A DNA stretch of 64,000 nucleotides from Thermodesulfobacteriota bacterium (GCA_021604765.1 BQJP01000001.1:62001-126000); one strand, 5' to 3'; positions 18,764 through 29,676 are shown, numbered from the stretch's first letter. The notes: a model not told the origin generated them from the letters alone. Numbers and translations are program-made.

Positions 18764-19174
18764 ATGAGTAGAAGCGCAATGGACACAGTTGTAGAGTTTT
18801 ACCAGCATGTTAACGGAGACCCTACAGGGCTTCCCGGAGTACTACATGCAGATATGAAATGGGAAATAATTGAAGGTTTCCCTTATGGTGGCGAATATAA
18901 CGGACTCGGTTCAATATTTGAAGATTTCTTTGGGAATGTAATGCAGCATTTTGAATTTTGGAATGCAAACCCTGATGAATATATTGACGCTGGGGATAAA
19001 ATTGTTGTGCTAGGGCATTACAAAACAAAAGCCAAAGAATCAGGGATGGAAATAGAACCTTCTTTTGCTCATATATGGACGGTGCAAGATGGCATGATTA
19101 CAAGACTTCAGCAATATGCTGACTCAGCTGTGGTATCACGAGCACTTAATCACAACGTGCCAACCAAAGCTTAA
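18764..19174 (+). CDS. SnoaL-like/NTF2-fold protein
   Basis: MDTVVEFYQHVNGDPTGLPGVLHADMKWEI...FAHIWTVQDGMITRLQQYADSAVV. Confidence 0.8.
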   Translation: MSRSAMDTVVEFYQHVNGDPTGLPGVLHADMKWEIIEGFPYGGEYNGLGSIFEDFFGNVMQHFEFWNANPDEYIDAGDKIVVLGHYKTKAKESGMEIEPSFAHIWTVQDGMITRLQQYADSAVVSRALNHNVPTKA

Positions 19175-19250
19175 AATATTAGAGAGGGCTGTTGTCGGTC
19201 AATAATAAAATCCGATATCCTGAGTAAAGCATTTGTGACTAATGAATTTA

Positions 19251-19928
19251 TTACACCTTAATTGATCTGGGTCTAAGAAAATTCTTAATTCTTGTAAATA
19301 TAAATCCAAGAATCATGCCACCTATGAATCCGTCAACAAATCCCCAAAGCCCCCATTCAAATACACCCTTATAGCTCTCTGGGAACATAAGATAAGATTT
19401 GCTAATAGCGCCTATTGTAGAGGCATCTGTTATTTGAGTAATATTGGAGATTCCCTGGAAGGTAAGGTAGATCGGCCTTATTGCGAATCCAAAAGAGTCT
19501 ATTTCAAAGTTGTACAGCATGCTGACTAGGGCAAGCAAGCCTGAGCAGATTGCGAGTACTATCCCAGTGGCTATACCGAATTTGATTGTTGTCGGAAAGT
19601 TTTTCCCCTCTGATATGATTGATAGGAAATTATAGAAGATAGCTATAAAAAACCCACTTACAAATCCATCTATAAAGCCTGTAATTATAGCGATTATGCT
19701 ATTTATCGCATTAATCGGCATTCCAAACTGTGAATACTGAATTAACCCTGATAAGCTGGTCTCCATATCAAGGGCATGGAGTATTACTAAAGCAATTCCG
19801 CTTAGAAATCTGAAATCCAGCTCTACCCACGCGGTAGCAGCGCCCTCCATTAAAGAGATCTCTATTAATAGTACTGATGCCAGAGCCCATATTATCCCGG
19901 CATATAGACCAAATCGGATTGCGTTCAT
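19251..19928 (-). CDS. Multi-pass membrane protein
   Basis: Hydrophobic ORF; GLWGFVDGFIGGMILGFIF. Confidence 0.6.
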   Translation of the reverse strand: MNAIRFGLYAGIIWALASVLLIEISLMEGAATAWVELDFRFLSGIALVILHALDMETSLSGLIQYSQFGMPINAINSIIAIITGFIDGFVSGFFIAIFYNFLSIISEGKNFPTTIKFGIATGIVLAICSGLLALVSMLYNFEIDSFGFAIRPIYLTFQGISNITQITDASTIGAISKSYLMFPESYKGVFEWGLWGFVDGFIGGMILGFIFTRIKNFLRPRSIKV

Positions 19929-20083
19929 AAATTTCCCTTAATGCTTATGACGATGTTTATATTACCCAGCACTTAGGTGAAATAAAGTTGGTAGTTAGAA
20001 ATGTCTAAAGAGAAAGAAAATAAAAAAGCCGCAGATCAGTTTTAAACATCCCCGGTTCTGTAACTAAATTTATTGTCGAAAAT

Positions 20084-20362
20084 TTATTTGCCTACAAACG
20101 ATCTAGCTCCTATGTATATACCATCCTGATCGAGTCCCACCCCTCTAAACGCTACAGCCCCTCCTCCAATAGATACGAATCTAACATCAAAATAATCAAA
20201 ATTTCCTTTTCCACCTGGTATCGGGGTGTTCTTGTCAGCAACCATTTGTAGGTTGTAAGTATCTTGAGCATACAGTTTTGTGGAGGCAAATAAAGGAGTT
20301 AATAGTATTAAAGCCAATAACGTTAAAGATAATAATTTAAAGTTGATCTGCATCCTTCTCAT
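20084..20362 (-). CDS. Short paralogue (signal peptide plus one repeat) of the 20441-21865 protein
   Basis: MRRMQINFKLLSLTLLALILLTPLFASTKLYAQ...MVADKNTPIPGGKGNFDYF. Confidence 0.65.
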   Translation of the reverse strand: MRRMQINFKLLSLTLLALILLTPLFASTKLYAQDTYNLQMVADKNTPIPGGKGNFDYFDVRFVSIGGGAVAFRGVGLDQDGIYIGARSFVGK

Positions 20363-20440
20363 AATGGATACTCTCTTAAGATTAATAATAATGATTTTTA
20401 ATTAGGTCTTATAATTCTTACCAGTCTCATTGAAATTACG

Positions 20441-21865
20441 TCACTTCGTTATAACTGCTCTGTATACTCCTGAGTTGGTGTTTGGTGATACACCACTCCA
20501 TCCTGAGAAAATAAATTCATTTCCATTTATTTCCATAACTTCTAACCTAAAAAAACTAAAGTTTCCACTGTACCCAGGTATTGGCGTATCCCTGTCAGCA
20601 ATTACTGAGTATGTCCCATCTCTTAGTGAATATGAAATGAAAGCTTCTTTATTTTGTCCGGTATAATAAACTTCTGCTTTAAAAACAATATTGTTATTTA
20701 GTATTAGGGGATATGTACCTCTTCCGGCACTTATGAAATTTCCATCAGATATAGGTTCTAGTGTATCGTATTTGACTGAATATAAATAAATCTCATTTCC
20801 TGCTGTGAATGCTATATTCCCTTGTTTGATATCAGTTGTTATATGTTTTGTAAAGTCTTCGAGAGTCTCTCCTGAACCATCTGGAATTAAGGTGTTCTGA
20901 TTAGCTATTACAACAAGCTCTCCATCTATGAACCCAAGTAGACCTTCTTGCTCTCCATCTGAAAATTGCTGAACGTGTCTGAACATGAAATTTTGTCCTC
21001 CTAAGTGCTTCAGGTCTGAAAAGTATTTAGGATAATTTGCGTCTGGAATTGGACTGTCATCCTCAACTAACAAGCTATACTGGCCGTCTATAAATAGATA
21101 AATACCAGATTTTTGAGGTAATGTCTGTTTAATAATATGGATGCCTAAATCTAACTCATCATTAAGAACTACGAAGTCATTAAAATCTGCCAAAGTACCA
21201 GATCCAGGTATTGGGGTATTTTTGTCTACTACTAAAGAAATTCTACCGTCTTTATATGCATATATACCCTGCTGATGATGAGTGCCGTTAAGACCACGAA
21301 ATAAAATATCATTTCCTCCAATACTTGTTATGTTGGTGAATTGTGAAAAAGTATCCGTTCCTCCCGGCATGGGGGTGTCTTTATTTGCAATGACTGAAAG
21401 CCTACCATTGTCAAACAAGTATAATCCTTCTCTGTAAGATTGGTCACGCCCTACAAATACCACTTTTCCATCTCCTAAGGATGCAATCTTGTTATTAAAA
21501 AGTGAGAATGAGCCAAAGTTCTCCTTTTCTTCAATACCTGGTATTTGTGTATTTGTATCTGCTACCTTTAAGAGCCGGCCTCGGTTGAATAAATATATTC
21601 CATTGTGTCCCGATGAACCATATCCATCATATCCATAAAACAATGGCTCTCCTACTATTGGAGCTCTATGTAAATTAAAAGCTGTAAAGTTACCCTTCCA
21701 ATTCGGTATTGGAGTGAACTCATCAGCCACTAGCCGTATATTAGAGCTACTGGCATTATCACTAATTTGAGCATACAGTTTTGTGGAAACAAATAACGGA
21801 GTTAAAACTATTAAAGCTAATAATGTTAAAGCAAACAATTTAAATTTAATCTGAAATCTTTTCAT
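20441..21865 (-). CDS. Exported repeat protein with (V/I)A(D/N)..TPIPG..G.F..F repeats
   Basis: ~7 repeats of 'VADKNTPIPGsGtlaDF'-type units; signal peptide. Confidence 0.75.
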   Translation of the reverse strand: MKRFQIKFKLFALTLLALIVLTPLFVSTKLYAQISDNASSSNIRLVADEFTPIPNWKGNFTAFNLHRAPIVGEPLFYGYDGYGSSGHNGIYLFNRGRLLKVADTNTQIPGIEEKENFGSFSLFNNKIASLGDGKVVFVGRDQSYREGLYLFDNGRLSVIANKDTPMPGGTDTFSQFTNITSIGGNDILFRGLNGTHHQQGIYAYKDGRISLVVDKNTPIPGSGTLADFNDFVVLNDELDLGIHIIKQTLPQKSGIYLFIDGQYSLLVEDDSPIPDANYPKYFSDLKHLGGQNFMFRHVQQFSDGEQEGLLGFIDGELVVIANQNTLIPDGSGETLEDFTKHITTDIKQGNIAFTAGNEIYLYSVKYDTLEPISDGNFISAGRGTYPLILNNNIVFKAEVYYTGQNKEAFISYSLRDGTYSVIADRDTPIPGYSGNFSFFRLEVMEINGNEFIFSGWSGVSPNTNSGVYRAVITK

Positions 21866-22135
21866 TATTCCTCTCCTCTATAATGCTATGATCGATTATG
21901 ATTACGCTACAATTAGTCACCGATTTTTAATTATGATTACTTTAACACATTAATTATCGAACTCCAATATTGTAAATTTTTTAAATCTTTGAGCATGAAA
22001 ATTGTTGTTGCTTTCAAGCTTAAAGAAAATTCTATGATTGGTCGAAATTACTTAACCTCATCTTTATGGAGATTTGTTATTTGTAATGGTTTTACGTTAG
22101 ATTATTAGAAATGCAGATGGTTGTAAGGAAAATTT

Positions 22136-23848
22136 ATGTTTGAATCTAGACTCAAAGGCTTAAAAATTAACTGGATTAAAACTTCTCCCGAAAGACGAGA
22201 GGCGGTTGTGAAGGATGTTACCTCAGGGTCGGAACCGGGAGTAAGGTTTTATTTGCTCTTAACTACATCTGCGCTTATTGCGGCGTTTGGCCTAATCGCA
22301 AACAGTACGGCAGTCATAATAGGAGCTATGCTAGTATCTCCACTAATGACTCCAATAATAGGGTCATCACTTGGGCTTGTGATAGGAGACGGCAGACTTT
22401 TTGCAAACTCTTTAAGATCAGTTGTAGTGGGCACCGTTTTAGCTATTTTATTTTCATCGCTATTAGGTTTTTTGCCTTTAGCTCTTGAAGCTACACCAGA
22501 GATGCTTTCAAGGGTGCGGCCAACTTTGCTGGATCTATTCGTAGCCGTTCTTGCCGGTTTTGCGGGTGCCTATGCTATGATAGACGAAAAGGTTAGCCCG
22601 GCTCTGCCGGGTGTGGCAATTGCGGTTGCGATTGTTCCTCCGTTATCAAATACGGGCATTTGTCTTTCCTTAGGTTATTACGAGGGGGCTTTTGGTTCTT
22701 TTATGCTCTTTTTCGCCAATTTCCTGTCCATCTTGCTTGTTGCTTCAGCCACTTTCATCGCCGCCGGATTGACACCTGCTGCTAGTCTGAAGAAAGATAA
22801 GAATTTTCTCAGAAGTTTTCTCCTTGCATTTGCGGGCTTTATTGTAGTAGCTGGTTTCCTTACTTATTCACTTGTAACACTAGTTCAAGAAAGAAAACTT
22901 AAGGACACGATTGAGGCTGCTCTGAACATTGAATTTGATAAGCTCCACTCTACATCAGTAGACGATTATGTCTATGATAAGCATGATGGAAAGCTCTATA
23001 TACTCGCATCAGTCCGCTCTCCTATTATAATGACTCCAAGAGATATCAAGAAGCTGCAAGATTCATTTCAAAATCAGATTGAGATGCCTGTTGAGTTAAT
23101 AGTTAGAAGTATTCTTTCAAAAGATGTTAGCGCTACAGGTAGTGTCAATGAAGTAGTAGATCAGAATCTGGACGGCTTTTTTATTAATAAGACATTGGAT
23201 GCTGATCAAGTCTTGCTACGTAAAGCTGAGCAGGTAATACTGGAAGAACTTGCCCACTGGCCCAAGATGAATCTCCTAAATACTGAATATGTTCATTTGC
23301 AAAGAGGAGATACCATAATAGCCACAGTTACAGGATTTAGAGTGCTTACGGATAGTGAAATCAGTGGTATTGAAGAAAGGATTAAAGAAACTGTTGGGAA
23401 TGATGATCTCAATTTAATGATTAGAACTGTTAAGACAAGTATTTCTGATCATAATGGACAGCTGCTTTATGGTTGGCTGTATACTGAGAATCTTGACGAT
23501 AATACTAAGCATGAAATGTTGGAATTAGAAGGTAAAGTTAAGGAGAAATTTAAGAAGTACAAAAAACTCTTCCTGGTTAATATACATGTCAGTTCTCATG
23601 ATAATACTTTTAATGTAATTGTTGAGGCTTTGGGTATAGAACCTATAACCCCAAAAGATGTTAATGAGCTTCAAATAGAACTTTCCCAGCAGATGAACAG
23701 TGTGGTAAATCTTGATGTATGGTATCGAACCGACGTTGTAATTACGAGAGATGGTTACAGATCATTTGAAGAGTATAATGAAAATAATATTTATCGTTTT
23801 GAAAAAGAGTTAAGGGAAACGCTGAATAATAAACCTTTAGAAAAATAG
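22136..23848 (+). CDS. DUF389 (TIGR00341-like) membrane protein
   Basis: FGLIANSTAVIIGAMLVSPLMTPIIGSSLGLVIGD. Confidence 0.88.
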   Translation: MFESRLKGLKINWIKTSPERREAVVKDVTSGSEPGVRFYLLLTTSALIAAFGLIANSTAVIIGAMLVSPLMTPIIGSSLGLVIGDGRLFANSLRSVVVGTVLAILFSSLLGFLPLALEATPEMLSRVRPTLLDLFVAVLAGFAGAYAMIDEKVSPALPGVAIAVAIVPPLSNTGICLSLGYYEGAFGSFMLFFANFLSILLVASATFIAAGLTPAASLKKDKNFLRSFLLAFAGFIVVAGFLTYSLVTLVQERKLKDTIEAALNIEFDKLHSTSVDDYVYDKHDGKLYILASVRSPIIMTPRDIKKLQDSFQNQIEMPVELIVRSILSKDVSATGSVNEVVDQNLDGFFINKTLDADQVLLRKAEQVILEELAHWPKMNLLNTEYVHLQRGDTIIATVTGFRVLTDSEISGIEERIKETVGNDDLNLMIRTVKTSISDHNGQLLYGWLYTENLDDNTKHEMLELEGKVKEKFKKYKKLFLVNIHVSSHDNTFNVIVEALGIEPITPKDVNELQIELSQQMNSVVNLDVWYRTDVVITRDGYRSFEEYNENNIYRFEKELRETLNNKPLEK

Positions 23849-24074
23849 TTACCAGAAGACTAAAACCTCGATTTTTTTATTTGATTTCGTAAATATCAAC
23901 TACCTATGAATTCCTCTTAAAATCAGAGGAATAAACACTAAAATTATGAAAGTTAATTGAAGCTATCTCATATAACTACATATTTAGTAATACTCTAAAT
24001 ACTATATTTATATCTCAGACTATAAATAACCTTTACAAAAATATTCATGTGTACTAAACTCAGAATATATGGCG

Positions 24075-24137
24075 GTAGGAGAAAGCGACATTCATAGAAT
24101 GTTTCCTATTTGTCTTAATTTATATCCACTCTCCTAC
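24075..24137 (+). other. Possible structured leader RNA (closing stem GTAGGAGA/TCTCCTAC with internal hairpin)
   Basis: GTAGGAGA 24075-24082 pairs TCTCCTAC 24130-24137; ACATTC-ATA-GAATGT hairpin inside. Confidence 0.35.
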
Positions 24138-24204
24138 AATATTTTGATTTGCTAGCTTTACGTGCGTTAGCGTTATAATATTAACTACTAGAAGGGGATT
24201 TTAG

Positions 24205-24435
24205 ATGTATGAAACTAAGACTAATAATCTTGGTCTCGATCTGTTAATCCGCTTAAATCTTTTCATAGAGTATTTGAATTTCCTCGGCGGTAAGACTCAG
24301 AGACCAAATAAAAATAATCAGAGCAATGCTGCAACTGCTCCAGATCCCAAGTATACGGCTCATCTTGATTCCAAGAAAGTAAGTAGAGGTGCTTTTGATA
24401 TAGGTTTTTTAAGAGGAATGCAAACAACGTCATAA
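24205..24435 (+). CDS. Small hypothetical protein
   Basis: ORF with RBS agaaggggattttag, followed by a hairpin. Confidence 0.5.
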   Translation: MYETKTNNLGLDLLIRLNLFIEYLNFLGGKTQRPNKNNQSNAATAPDPKYTAHLDSKKVSRGAFDIGFLRGMQTTS

Positions 24436-24702
24436 TTGCTGAAATAATAAATTTTTTGTCCCCTTCTCGACTCTTCTCCCTTTGTTGCCGGTAGGTACAG
24501 AGGGAGAGGGGTCTTATTTTTTGAGACGCTAGAGTATGCAGCAGAATAAGTTATGTATGTTTTGGAAAACACGTTAACTAAGTATTAAAAAGTTGTGTAA
24601 TTGGTTGCAATTATAAGAGAATTATTATATATTCGATATTTGAATCATTATTGCTTAATAACATTAAAATTTATTTAGTTTGTCCAGTGGAGGATGGTTA
24701 AA

Positions 24703-26691
24703 ATGAGAAAGGGACTTATATTTGGCTCAGTATTTTTATCGTTTATCTTTCTAGTGGTAGTTGTATTTCTTTTATTCCCAAATAGCAAGTTGGATGAGCA
24801 AAGTGCCCAGGTTTCTTCCGAACCATCTCAATTTGAAGAAGTCCCTAAATTAATGCTGCCGGTATTGGCTGAAACTCTAGGGCGGAACAATGATACTTAT
24901 CATATAGAAAGAGAAAGCACCAAGTTTAAAGCTGTTACCGCATCTCAGGGTTTTGAGTCAGAGTTTGGTAAAAATGGCGTTACATTCTCGAGGGACAATA
25001 AGAATCTCATAATGCGTTTAGTTGGCTCTAATGAGATCGATCCTATTACTGTTTCAAAAAACAAAGTTGAATATAACAGAGGAAATATTACAGAGTGGTA
25101 TGTAAACAGCCCGCTTGGAATTGAGCAGGGGTTTACACTAAATAACTCGCCAGAAAAAAGAAGCTCAGATGGCAAAGTAGTGCTAGAAATTGGTCTTGAA
25201 ATAGATGATGAAATGCAAGTTCGACAAACAGAAGATGGAAACTCAATTAATTTTATCAGTAGCGATAACAATAAAGAGGTCTTTAGGTATAGAGGCTTGT
25301 TTGCTTTCGACTCTTCTGGAAAAGAACTACCTTCTGAAATGAAGCTTCTAGATTCCAAGATAAAGATATTAGTAGATGACCGAGGCGCTGAATATCCGAT
25401 AGTAATAGATCCATTCATAGAGATTCAAAAAATATTGCCGAGTGATGCAAAGCCCAATGTTCCTCCATCCTGGCAGTTCGGTGGTACTGTCCATATTTCT
25501 GGAAATACTGCTATTGTAGGTGCGATTCACGCTAATGGATTTTTAGGTGAAGCATATATTTTTGACCGCGATACCAGAGGGTTTTGGTCTGAGACGCAGA
25601 TTTTACAAGGTAGCAATGTTAATACTTTTGGAGATTTCTTTGGTAACTGTGTTCATATAGATAGGAATACTGCAATTGTAGGAGCTTCACATGTATTAAA
25701 CGCAGCATCACCGGGTGAGGCTTATATTTACGAGAGGGACACAACCACTAATCTGTGGAGTGAAGTTGATATTCTTACTGGAAGTACTTCTGCTCCAGGG
25801 TCCTTTTATGGAATATCCTGCACACTCGAAGAGAGTTCGGGTATTGCAATGGTTGGAGCAAACAGGGCTTTTGCAGTAGAGGGGCGGGCGTATGTATATC
25901 AAAGAGACACGATGGGGATGTGGAATGAGACACAGGTTCTAAGCCCTAGCGGCGGAATGCCGAATTTTCAGTTTGGTTTTAAGATTAATTTCCAAGGAGA
26001 CATCGCTGCTATTGGAGCTCCTGGATTAATTGGATTTCCAGTTGGTGACAGGGTGTATATATATCAAAGAGACTCTAATACCGGTCTTTGGATTGAGAAT
26101 CAAATTATTACGGGCTCTGATACAATGGCGGGTGATGCATTTGGAGTTGATGTGGATTTTGATGGTGACAATATGGTTATCGGCGCCTCTCAGTTTAACA
26201 TGAATGAGGGTAAAGCATATTTCTTTGAAAGAGATCCTATGACAAATATGTGGTTTGAGGTTGATATTGTTACTGCTGATATGCCGGTTATGGGCGAATT
26301 CTTTGGTAGTAATGTATCCATTTCGGGCGATATTGCTATTATTAGCGCAGCTCTTCTTATCACAACTAACGGTAGGGTTTTAGTATATGAAAGGGATAAT
26401 ATGGGAATGTGGTCTGAAGTCCAAGAATTGACCGCATCCGATGGGATGGTGGGGGATCAATTTGGTGTTGAGACATCTATTGATGGAAACCAGCTTATAG
26501 TGGGAGCTAATGGGGTTGACGGAGCTGCCGGCCCTCTTACTGGAGCAGCATACCTTTATGGTAATCCTGTGCCGCCAACTAGAGCGGTACCTACGCTTAA
26601 CGGGTGGGCAATAATTGCAATGACAGGGTTTTTGGGACTTTTTGGAGTGTATGCGATTAGAAAACGAATGTTAGCTGATCACCAAAACTGA
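24703..26691 (+). CDS. FG-GAP-like repeat protein with IPTL-CTERM-type tail
   Basis: Repeats 'FG..V.i.gd.aivGA......G.aYiy.RD'; C-term AVPTLNGWAIIAMTGFLGLFGVYAIRKRM. Confidence 0.82.
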   Translation: MRKGLIFGSVFLSFIFLVVVVFLLFPNSKLDEQSAQVSSEPSQFEEVPKLMLPVLAETLGRNNDTYHIERESTKFKAVTASQGFESEFGKNGVTFSRDNKNLIMRLVGSNEIDPITVSKNKVEYNRGNITEWYVNSPLGIEQGFTLNNSPEKRSSDGKVVLEIGLEIDDEMQVRQTEDGNSINFISSDNNKEVFRYRGLFAFDSSGKELPSEMKLLDSKIKILVDDRGAEYPIVIDPFIEIQKILPSDAKPNVPPSWQFGGTVHISGNTAIVGAIHANGFLGEAYIFDRDTRGFWSETQILQGSNVNTFGDFFGNCVHIDRNTAIVGASHVLNAASPGEAYIYERDTTTNLWSEVDILTGSTSAPGSFYGISCTLEESSGIAMVGANRAFAVEGRAYVYQRDTMGMWNETQVLSPSGGMPNFQFGFKINFQGDIAAIGAPGLIGFPVGDRVYIYQRDSNTGLWIENQIITGSDTMAGDAFGVDVDFDGDNMVIGASQFNMNEGKAYFFERDPMTNMWFEVDIVTADMPVMGEFFGSNVSISGDIAIISAALLITTNGRVLVYERDNMGMWSEVQELTASDGMVGDQFGVETSIDGNQLIVGANGVDGAAGPLTGAAYLYGNPVPPTRAVPTLNGWAIIAMTGFLGLFGVYAIRKRMLADHQN

Positions 26692-26908
26692 AAGTGCTGA
26701 TTAGTTTGAATAGCAAATCGAACGGAACTACGACTTTAACTATGAATTAATATATAAGTATATAATCTTCTCTAGAATTAATACACTGCCTATAATTTAG
26801 GACTATGTGTGCGGTTCATAAGCATGTATTCAAAGCGCAAATCTCTCTGTAGTTGACTCAAATCAGTAATCCCCACATAACAAACAATTTTTTCCGTAAA
26901 TCCCAAGT

Positions 26909-26924
26909 TGGCACGGTAGTTGCA
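26909..26924 (+). promoter_or_regulatory. Sigma54 (-24/-12) promoter, consensus match
   Basis: TGGCACGGTAGTTGCA matches TGGCACGRNNNTTGCW. Confidence 0.8.
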
Positions 26925-26934
26925 ACTATTGTTA

Positions 26935-27030
26935 ATAACATAAGAAAGAAATGGTGAGCTCATTTCTCAACTTATCTCCTTTTATAGATGGGGGCCGGAA
27001 TTAGGGACATTCCAGCCCCCATCTATTATT
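26935..27030 (+). ncRNA. Candidate sigma54-driven small RNA
   Basis: Hairpin AGAAATG-GTGAGCT-CATTTCT, C/U linker ATCTCCTTTT, then hairpin ATGGGGGCCGGAAT/ATTCCAGCCCCCAT. Confidence 0.5.
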
Positions 27031-27209
27031 TAAGATTCGCAATAATGCACCTTTAACCAAGCCCCGGAATATGTTTATCCTATCCTCTAAGAGTCTTAAG
27101 AGATCCGGGGCGCATAGTTTCGTATATCGGAATTAGTTTTTTAATTGCATAAACGACTATAAGCATTGGCTACAAGGTATGACAACATGTATAAAGAGTG
27201 TTAAGATAA

Positions 27210-28664
27210 TTGTTGAAAATGGACTTTGATTCTTACGATCCCGAAGATTTCTATGATGAGCTTTTTAAAAGCAAGGGCAAGCCGCGTCCTGGCACTGAAA
27301 TATTAATTAACCGCTTGAAGTCATTCCCACAAGGAGAAATACTGAGAAGGCAAAAGGCGGCAGAAGCTGCGCTCTTTAATATGGGTGTGACGTTTACGGT
27401 TTATAGTGACGAGTCCGGCATAGAAAAAATATTCCCTTTTGATATTCTGCCAAGAATCGTAGAACCGGGTGACTGGATACAAATAGAAAAGGGACTTAAA
27501 CAACGCATCTATGCACTTAACCTTTTCATCGACGATGTATACCACGACCAGAAAATTGTAAAAGATGGCATTATTCCAAAAGACATACTTTATTCCAGTA
27601 AATGTATTCAGCCCAAATGTGTAGGCCTAAATCCACCAAAAGGAATATGGTGTCATATTACCGGGACAGACCTGGTTAGAGATAAAGATGGACGATTCTA
27701 TGTGCTAGAGGATAATTTGCGTTGCCCTTCAGGTGTATCATATGTTTTAGAGAATCGGCAAGTGTTAAAAAGAACGTTTCCACTAGTTTTCGAGAAATCA
27801 AGCATTCTACCTGTTGATGATTACCCCAACCGACTTTCCCGCATGCTTCAGTTCCTTGCGCCCGACAATGTGGAATCTCCAAATATAGCGCTTCTAACAC
27901 CCGGCATATATAACTCAGCTTATTTTGAGCATTCTTTTCTGGCCCAGCAAACTGGCATAGAGCTTGTTGAAGGAAACGATCTTGTCGTTAAAGACGGCTT
28001 TGTCTACATGCGGACAACCAAAGGTTTTGAGAAAGTCGATGTAATTTATAGACGAATTGATGATGATTTCTTGGACCCTCTTGCATTTAACCCTGATTCC
28101 TTACTTGGAGTACCCGGGATTATGGATGTTTATAAATCCGGTCGGCTTGCATTGGCTAATGCCCCAGGAACGGGAGTTGCTGATGATAAGGTTGTCTATG
28201 CATACGTCCCTAAGATAATTAAGTATTATTTGGGTGAAGATCCTATATTGCCTAATGTGCCAACATATATATGCTGGGATGATAAAGATAGAGAATATGT
28301 TCTTAACAATCTCGAGAAATTAGTAGTTAAACCGGCAAATGAGTCCGGTGGCTATGGAATGCTTATGGGCACCCATTCTACAGCGGAAGAAAGAAAAGCT
28401 TTTGCAGAAAGGATAAAAGAGAATCCTAGAAACTATATAGCCCAGCCTACACTTTCTCTCTCTCTCGTTCCGGTGATAGTGGATGACGATCACTTTGAGG
28501 GAAGGCATGTAGATTTGCGCCCATATGTGTTGTACGGAGAAGATATATATGTGATGCCGGGAGGACTCACAAGAGTTGCTCTCAAAAAAGGCTCACTTGT
28601 AGTCAATTCCTCACAGGGTGGGGGCAGCAAAGATACTTGGGTGTTGAGTAATTTGCCAAAATAA
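27210..28664 (+). CDS. Circularly permuted type 2 ATP-grasp protein (DUF404/DUF407 type)
   Basis: [53 protein letters not shown]. Confidence 0.92.
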   Translation: MLKMDFDSYDPEDFYDELFKSKGKPRPGTEILINRLKSFPQGEILRRQKAAEAALFNMGVTFTVYSDESGIEKIFPFDILPRIVEPGDWIQIEKGLKQRIYALNLFIDDVYHDQKIVKDGIIPKDILYSSKCIQPKCVGLNPPKGIWCHITGTDLVRDKDGRFYVLEDNLRCPSGVSYVLENRQVLKRTFPLVFEKSSILPVDDYPNRLSRMLQFLAPDNVESPNIALLTPGIYNSAYFEHSFLAQQTGIELVEGNDLVVKDGFVYMRTTKGFEKVDVIYRRIDDDFLDPLAFNPDSLLGVPGIMDVYKSGRLALANAPGTGVADDKVVYAYVPKIIKYYLGEDPILPNVPTYICWDDKDREYVLNNLEKLVVKPANESGGYGMLMGTHSTAEERKAFAERIKENPRNYIAQPTLSLSLVPVIVDDDHFEGRHVDLRPYVLYGEDIYVMPGGLTRVALKKGSLVVNSSQGGGSKDTWVLSNLPK

Positions 28665-28692
28665 TTGAGAATTAATATGAAGAGAAGATATC

Positions 28693-29676
28693 ATGCTTAG
28701 TAGGGTTGCCAATTCAATATACTGGATGGCCCGATATATAGAAAGGGCTGAAAACACCGCTCGATTTGTAGACGTGAACCTTCATCTAATGTTAGATGGT
28801 CACGTTGATAGTGAGGAACAATGGGAGCCGTTGGTTATAATCTCGGGGGACGTGGATCAGTTTAAGGAAAGGTATGGTGCTCCAACTAAAGATAATGTCA
28901 TAAACTTCTTGACTTTCGACCTAGAAAATCCTAATTCAATAATTTCATCAGTAAGTAGCGCTAGAGAAAATGCCCGGACTGTTAGGGAAGTTATCTCTTC
29001 TGAAATGTGGGCTCAAGTTAATAAATTTTACTACACATTATTAGATGCAGAAAAATCTGGTGTTGCACTTGATACCCCTTATGACTTTTATAACGAGGTA
29101 AAGCTGAGAAGTCACATGTTCATTGGAACTACAGACACTACAATGTCACACGGTGAAGCCTGGCATTTTGAGCGATTAGGCAGACTCTTAGAGAGAGCTG
29201 ATAAAACCTCCCGTATACTAGACGCTAAATATTATATGCTGCTTCCAAGAGTTGAAGACGTGGGTACACCGATTGACAATATTAGTTGGGTGGCATTACT
29301 TAAATCTGCGAGTGCATTTGAGATGTACAGGAAAAAATTTAGGAAGATTACTCCTAAAGATGTAGCCTTGTTTCTAATTCTGGATTTAAAGTTTCCACGT
29401 TCTATAAGATATTGTTTGCTTAAAGCTCAAGTATCGCTTCATGAAATCACTGGAACAGTGATAGGGACATTCACAAATAAGGCGGAAAGAAGATTAGGTC
29501 GCTTGCGCTCAGATCTTGATTACGCTAATATTGATGAAATAATTTCTGTTGGACTACATGAATTTTTAGACGGATTTCAGACGAAGCTTAACGGAGTAGG
29601 GGACGCAATTTTTGACACCTTCTTCTCTCTTAGACAAACTGAAAAAGACGAAAAAATTACTGAGGTTTCACAATGA
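28693..29676 (+). CDS. Alpha-E domain-containing protein
   Basis: MLSRVANSIYWMARYIERAENTARFVDVNL...HFERLGRLLERADKTSRILD. Confidence 0.92.
   Translation: MLSRVANSIYWMARYIERAENTARFVDVNLHLMLDGHVDSEEQWEPLVIISGDVDQFKERYGAPTKDNVINFLTFDLENPNSIISSVSSARENARTVREVISSEMWAQVNKFYYTLLDAEKSGVALDTPYDFYNEVKLRSHMFIGTTDTTMSHGEAWHFERLGRLLERADKTSRILDAKYYMLLPRVEDVGTPIDNISWVALLKSASAFEMYRKKFRKITPKDVALFLILDLKFPRSIRYCLLKAQVSLHEITGTVIGTFTNKAERRLGRLRSDLDYANIDEIISVGLHEFLDGFQTKLNGVGDAIFDTFFSLRQTEKDEKITEVSQ

Noticed and set aside
24945-25418. 157-aa minus ORF inside the FG-GAP/IPTL protein
   Set aside because: Ser-rich antisense artefact; the sense strand has signal peptide and repeats.
26919-26931. GTTGCAAC (TAGTTGCAACTA) near 26.92 kb as another MarR-type operator
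   Set aside because: Lacks the 6-bp longer GTTGCA-WW-TGCAAC spacing and is better explained as the -12 part of the sigma54 promoter.
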